From contig CAIZNN010000182.1 of assembly GCA_903934285.1 (NCBI GenBank), positions 1 to 35,860 of the forward strand: DNA of 35,860 nt, written 5' to 3'. Positions 33,140-35,860 of this stretch are shown piece after piece. The notes below the pieces were generated by a model. That model saw only the letters and a program-made list of their open reading frames with translations, made no database searches and was not told the origin of the DNA. Position numbers and translations under genes: made by a program. Each line of letters begins with the position of its first letter. Position 1 is the first letter of the stretch. This DNA comes from Akkermansiaceae bacterium (GTDB lineage Bacteria > Verrucomicrobiota > Verrucomicrobiia > Verrucomicrobiales > Akkermansiaceae).

Positions 33140-35497
33140 TCAGTTTGATGGCGGGGCGAGGGCGGCTGACCCGGGCGGGGGGAGCGCCCACTCCGGCAGC
33201 ACCAGATCGGCGCGCCGGCTCTCCGGCGTCACGTTGAGGCCGGTGATTTTGCCGTCCTTGAGCTGGCATTCCACGGTGGTGTTGTGGGGTGCGTGGAGCT
33301 TGAAATCCACATCCCACTGTTGCGGCCAGGCCGGCATGAGCAGGATCTTGCCGCCGGCCTCGCCCTGCAGCAACATGAGCTGGGTCGTCTCCATCAAATT
33401 GCCGCCGTGGTTCTGGTCGGGCAGCCAGTCGTAGTTCGGGCCCCAGGTGGCCGGCCAGCGGTAGGCGCCGTTGGAGTTGGCACATTTGCCTATCAGAATC
33501 CGCGCCGCCTCGCCGGTCAAGCCGAGCAGTGCCGCGCAGTTGCCGTCATAGCCCCAGCCGTTAGGCAGGCGGTTGGCGCGGCGCGCATAGGTCGCCTTGC
33601 CTTCGGCCAGCCACTCCGGGCGCGACAATGACACTTCGCGGTACGGCCAGATCGGATAGGTTTCCGGGTTTTCGCAGTTGGCGCGCTTCGGCTCGTATTG
33701 CTCCGCCGGGGCGAATTTGCGCACCTCGCCCGCCGGTTCCGTCGGGATGGCCGGGCAGGCGCCGCGCATTTTTGTTAGGAACGCCAGTTGCTGCGGATTG
33801 ACCAGGCCTGGCGGCAGCGCGCACAAGCGGCGGGTGATATTGGCGATGCCAGCGACGGTGGGGGTGTCGTTGACGACGCCGTTCTGATAGGTTTCCGCCG
33901 CCTGGGTCGGCGCGATGATCAACTTGCCTTGGGGGTCCTTATTGAAGCGGGAGTCGAAGTGTTGCAGCACCGACACGGCCATGGGCAGGAGTTGGCGGTT
34001 GAGGAACGCCTCATCCCGGGTGTAATCCCAGCGGTCGAGCATCAAGGCGACCAATTCGATGCCGGGATTCCACATCTTGCCGATGAACTGGTTCTTGATA
34101 TCCTTGGGTTCCCTGCCTGTGCGATCCCAGCCATAATTGGCCCCGCCATAGGTGCCGAACACGGTCATGGTCTCGGGAAAATAGGCGCCTTGGGCACCAT
34201 AATATTTGGCGCTGCGCGCCTCGGCCAGGGCGCGGACGTTTTCATACATCCTGAACAACGGGGCCATCAGGTCGAAGTCGCCGCAGGCCAGCATCGGGTG
34301 GTACATGTGGCGGGTATTCTGCCACCAATAGCAATCGCCCCAGGCCCGCCAGTCCGCATCCGGTCTGGCTGGCTTGACCCGGGCCCGGTCGACATACGGT
34401 TCGACGCTGAAAAAGCCGCCGTTGAATTTGATCGGATAAGCGCCGCGGCCTTGGAACCCCTGGGCGTAACGCTGCAGAATGTACCCCCGGGTGAGCGAGG
34501 CGCCCGCGGCGGTGGCGCCCGCGGCGGTGGCGCCCGCGGCGGCCACCTGCGCGCTGCCCACTAACACATGCGAACGACCCCAGAATTGCGCCCACCAGGC
34601 ACGCGTCCGGGTCAGGGCGGCAGTTGCATCTAACGACTTGGCCGCTTCCTGTTGCAGCCCGGCGCGCCACCCGGCGACCGTGGCGGATTGCGCGGTGTGG
34701 GTGGCCAGGCGCAAATCCAGCCGGCTCTGTGGCGTGGCGGTGGTCAGCGCGCGCGGCCCGGCGGCGATGAACCCGGCACCCGTGAGCAAGCCGCCGAAGG
34801 TGCGGTGAAGCAGCGGGTCGGTGGCCCCGTTGGCGCCGGTGAGCGATTGGTTGTCGAACAATTTCGGCACGTAGGACACTTCATTGCGGTGATACCAGGC
34901 CACGGCGTTGTCGGCGGCAGCCAGGAACACATCGGCACTCTCCTCGCGGGGGAACGGCGCTTCTAACAATGAGTAGCAGGAATGATCGTTGCCGATATCC
35001 CGCGGGCTGTCACGCCAGCTTTCCACCGTGGCGGTGGCGACGAGCGGCACCTTGCTCTCACCGGTGACGTGCAGCACCTGCGCGTCGCTGTCCACGAACA
35101 CGCACAAGCTAACACCGCCGCCGCTCACGGCCACCACCCCATCGCGCAGGCGCACTTCCTGGCGGAAATCCCCGCCCTTGAGCAGCGGGCCACCCTCAAG
35201 GTGCAAGCGCAGGCGGCCGAGTTTGCAAAAACGCCCGGTTTCCGCCAGCGCATCGCTGCGGGCCACGAGCAGCAGCAAGTCGCCGCTGGCCTTTTCCACC
35301 CATGCGTTGACCACCACCTCGCCGTTGCCCAGCGGCATCGAGCCGCTTGAATTTTCGCTGGGACTATCCCATCTGACGTTCACCGCGTCGAGCGCGGCGG
35401 GTGCCGGCGCTTGCTGGCCGGCGGCCAAGCCGCTGGCCAGACACAACAGTGCGGCCAGCACAATGGCCGCGGCCTGCTTACCTAACGGATTTCGCAT
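33140..35497 (-). CDS. Secreted DUF5703-type glycoside hydrolase-like protein
   Basis: A 785-residue protein from the ATG at 35497 with a clear signal peptide (AAAIVLAALLCLASGLAAGQ). Residues 35-270 form a beta-sandwich (DSPSENSSGSMPLGNGEVVV, then NAWVEKASGDLLLLVARSD), the feature of DUF5703/GH95-like exported proteins. Residues about 300-700 look like an (alpha/alpha)6 barrel, with YPIKFNGGFFSVEP, DCYWWQNTRHMYHPML, PETMTVFGTYGG and QNHGGNLMETTQLMLLQG. A C-terminal beta domain follows. By analogy with GH95 it may act on a fucosylated or galactosylated glycan; the activity is not established. A 15-bp tandem repeat inserts ATAAG units near residues 318-333. It follows the discoidin-domain gene by 26 bases. 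Confidence 0.78.
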   Translation of the reverse strand: MRNPLGKQAAAIVLAALLCLASGLAAGQQAPAPAALDAVNVRWDSPSENSSGSMPLGNGEVVVNAWVEKASGDLLLLVARSDALAETGRFCKLGRLRLHLEGGPLLKGGDFRQEVRLRDGVVAVSGGGVSLCVFVDSDAQVLHVTGESKVPLVATATVESWRDSPRDIGNDHSCYSLLEAPFPREESADVFLAAADNAVAWYHRNEVSYVPKLFDNQSLTGANGATDPLLHRTFGGLLTGAGFIAAGPRALTTATPQSRLDLRLATHTAQSATVAGWRAGLQQEAAKSLDATAALTRTRAWWAQFWGRSHVLVGSAQVAAAGATAAGATAAGASLTRGYILQRYAQGFQGRGAYPIKFNGGFFSVEPYVDRARVKPARPDADWRAWGDCYWWQNTRHMYHPMLACGDFDLMAPLFRMYENVRALAEARSAKYYGAQGAYFPETMTVFGTYGGANYGWDRTGREPKDIKNQFIGKMWNPGIELVALMLDRWDYTRDEAFLNRQLLPMAVSVLQHFDSRFNKDPQGKLIIAPTQAAETYQNGVVNDTPTVAGIANITRRLCALPPGLVNPQQLAFLTKMRGACPAIPTEPAGEVRKFAPAEQYEPKRANCENPETYPIWPYREVSLSRPEWLAEGKATYARRANRLPNGWGYDGNCAALLGLTGEAARILIGKCANSNGAYRWPATWGPNYDWLPDQNHGGNLMETTQLMLLQGEAGGKILLMPAWPQQWDVDFKLHAPHNTTVECQLKDGKITGLNVTPESRRADLVLPEWALPPPGSAALAPPSN
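34501..34544. repeat. 15-bp in-frame tandem repeat within the DUF5703 gene
   Basis: CGCCCGCGGCGGTGG occurs twice and a third time nearly complete. On the coding strand it adds the pentapeptide ATAAG in tandem in a loop between the sandwich and barrel regions. Being a multiple of three, copy-number change would keep the frame. Confidence 0.85.
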
Positions 35498-35523
35498 CAG
35501 GGATGGGGTGATGTGCGGGCGGC

Positions 35524-35859
35524 TCAATACAACTTCTTGCCAAAGACTTGGAAGCTGCGGAAATGGAAGCGGGTGGGCGGTTTGGTCTTGTCCGCGGCGG
35601 GTTGGCGCTCGGCGCGCACGTAGCGTGCCAGGAGTTTGCGGTCTTTCAGGTCCACCCGGAAAACCGCCTCGGCCTTGTCGAAGGAGGCGACTTCGGTCCA
35701 GGCTTTGCCGTCGAGGGACACCGAGACTTTGAACGGCACCACCCACTGGAATTCGTCATTGGTGGGCCCGACTTCAAAGCGATTGACCAGCACGATGCCG
35801 GTCAGTTCGCCTTCGCCGGCCAACTGGACCTGCGCCCACGGTTTTTCCTCGGGGTTGGT
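35524..35859 (-). CDS. Discoidin (F5/8 type C)-like domain protein, 3' end
   Basis: The frame is open to the right edge; about 111 C-terminal residues are visible. WAQVQLAGEGELTGIVLVNR is followed by FKVSVSLDGKAWTEVASFDK, a stretch with VDLKDRKLLARYVRAER, then FRSFQVFGKKLY and a stop. The pattern (VQL....I.GIVL.NR......VSVS.DGK.W..V........RVDL......RYVR.ER) is that of F5/8 type C carbohydrate-binding domains. The full protein is probably a larger exported enzyme or binding protein of the same locus. Only 26 bases separate it from the DUF5703 gene. Confidence 0.7.
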   Translation of the reverse strand, partial: TNPEEKPWAQVQLAGEGELTGIVLVNRFEVGPTNDEFQWVVPFKVSVSLDGKAWTEVASFDKAEAVFRVDLKDRKLLARYVRAERQPAADKTKPPTRFHFRSFQVFGKKLY

Positions 35860-35860
35860 A

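Overview
The window looks like a chromosomal stretch from a high-GC member of the Verrucomicrobiota. The evidence is family content rather than a marker gene: a Calx-beta/choice-of-anchor D secreted protein, a PEP-CTERM (exosortase-type) protein, an ECF sigma factor coupled to a Ser/Thr kinase fused to PEGA and sulfatase-modifying-factor domains, and a dense set of secreted glycoside hydrolases next to a Tat-exported Gfo/Idh/MocA oxidoreductase. Almost none of the starts has a Shine-Dalgarno sequence; leaders are C/A-rich instead. No rRNA, tRNA or CRISPR array was found.

Layout. 2-3.0 kb: 3' end of a large secreted adhesin-like protein and an ApbE flavin transferase (plus strand). 3.0-7.9 kb: minus-strand assimilatory sulfur block cysI, cysH, cysK, followed by a secreted alpha/beta hydrolase. 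8-9.3 kb: gene-poor DNA with a small secreted HExxH protein. 9.3-13.0 kb: an OsmC-type protein and the overlapping sigma factor/kinase pair (minus). 13.2-15.2 kb: a metallophosphoesterase and Kbl (plus). 15.3-19.8 kb: a gene graveyard holding an IS256-type transposase ruin, an orphan PEP-CTERM tail, a Phd antitoxin with a broken PIN toxin, one intact PEP-CTERM gene behind a G13 tract, and fragments of a phage S49 peptidase, an AbiE-type system, a small phage protein and a tyrosine recombinase, interleaved with hairpins and tandem repeats. 19.8-35.9 kb: a minus-strand carbohydrate block (discoidin-domain protein, DUF5703 hydrolase, broken GH36, truncated URO-D, beta-helix/SGNH fusion, broken GH2, LamG-containing GH, alpha-galactosidase-like GH, Gfo/Idh/MocA).

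How the genes fit together. cysI, cysH and cysK carry PAPS to sulfite, sulfide and cysteine; ATP sulfurylase and the CysI reductase partner are not in the window. The carbohydrate block looks like a decaying sugar-degradation locus: several exported enzymes are intact, but GH36, GH2 and URO-D are broken.

The most interesting signals are not genes. (1) The hexamer CTAACA/TGTTAG occurs 34 times by hand count, in both orientations and several reading frames, often forcing otherwise rare codons such as TTA, CTA and AGA. (2) A small element of a GAGGC/GCCTC hairpin plus 7-8 bp AAGAC-type repeats sits at or just after the stop codons of four genes. (3) A two-hairpin repeat keeps its TCC loops while its stems change in a compensatory way across three copies.
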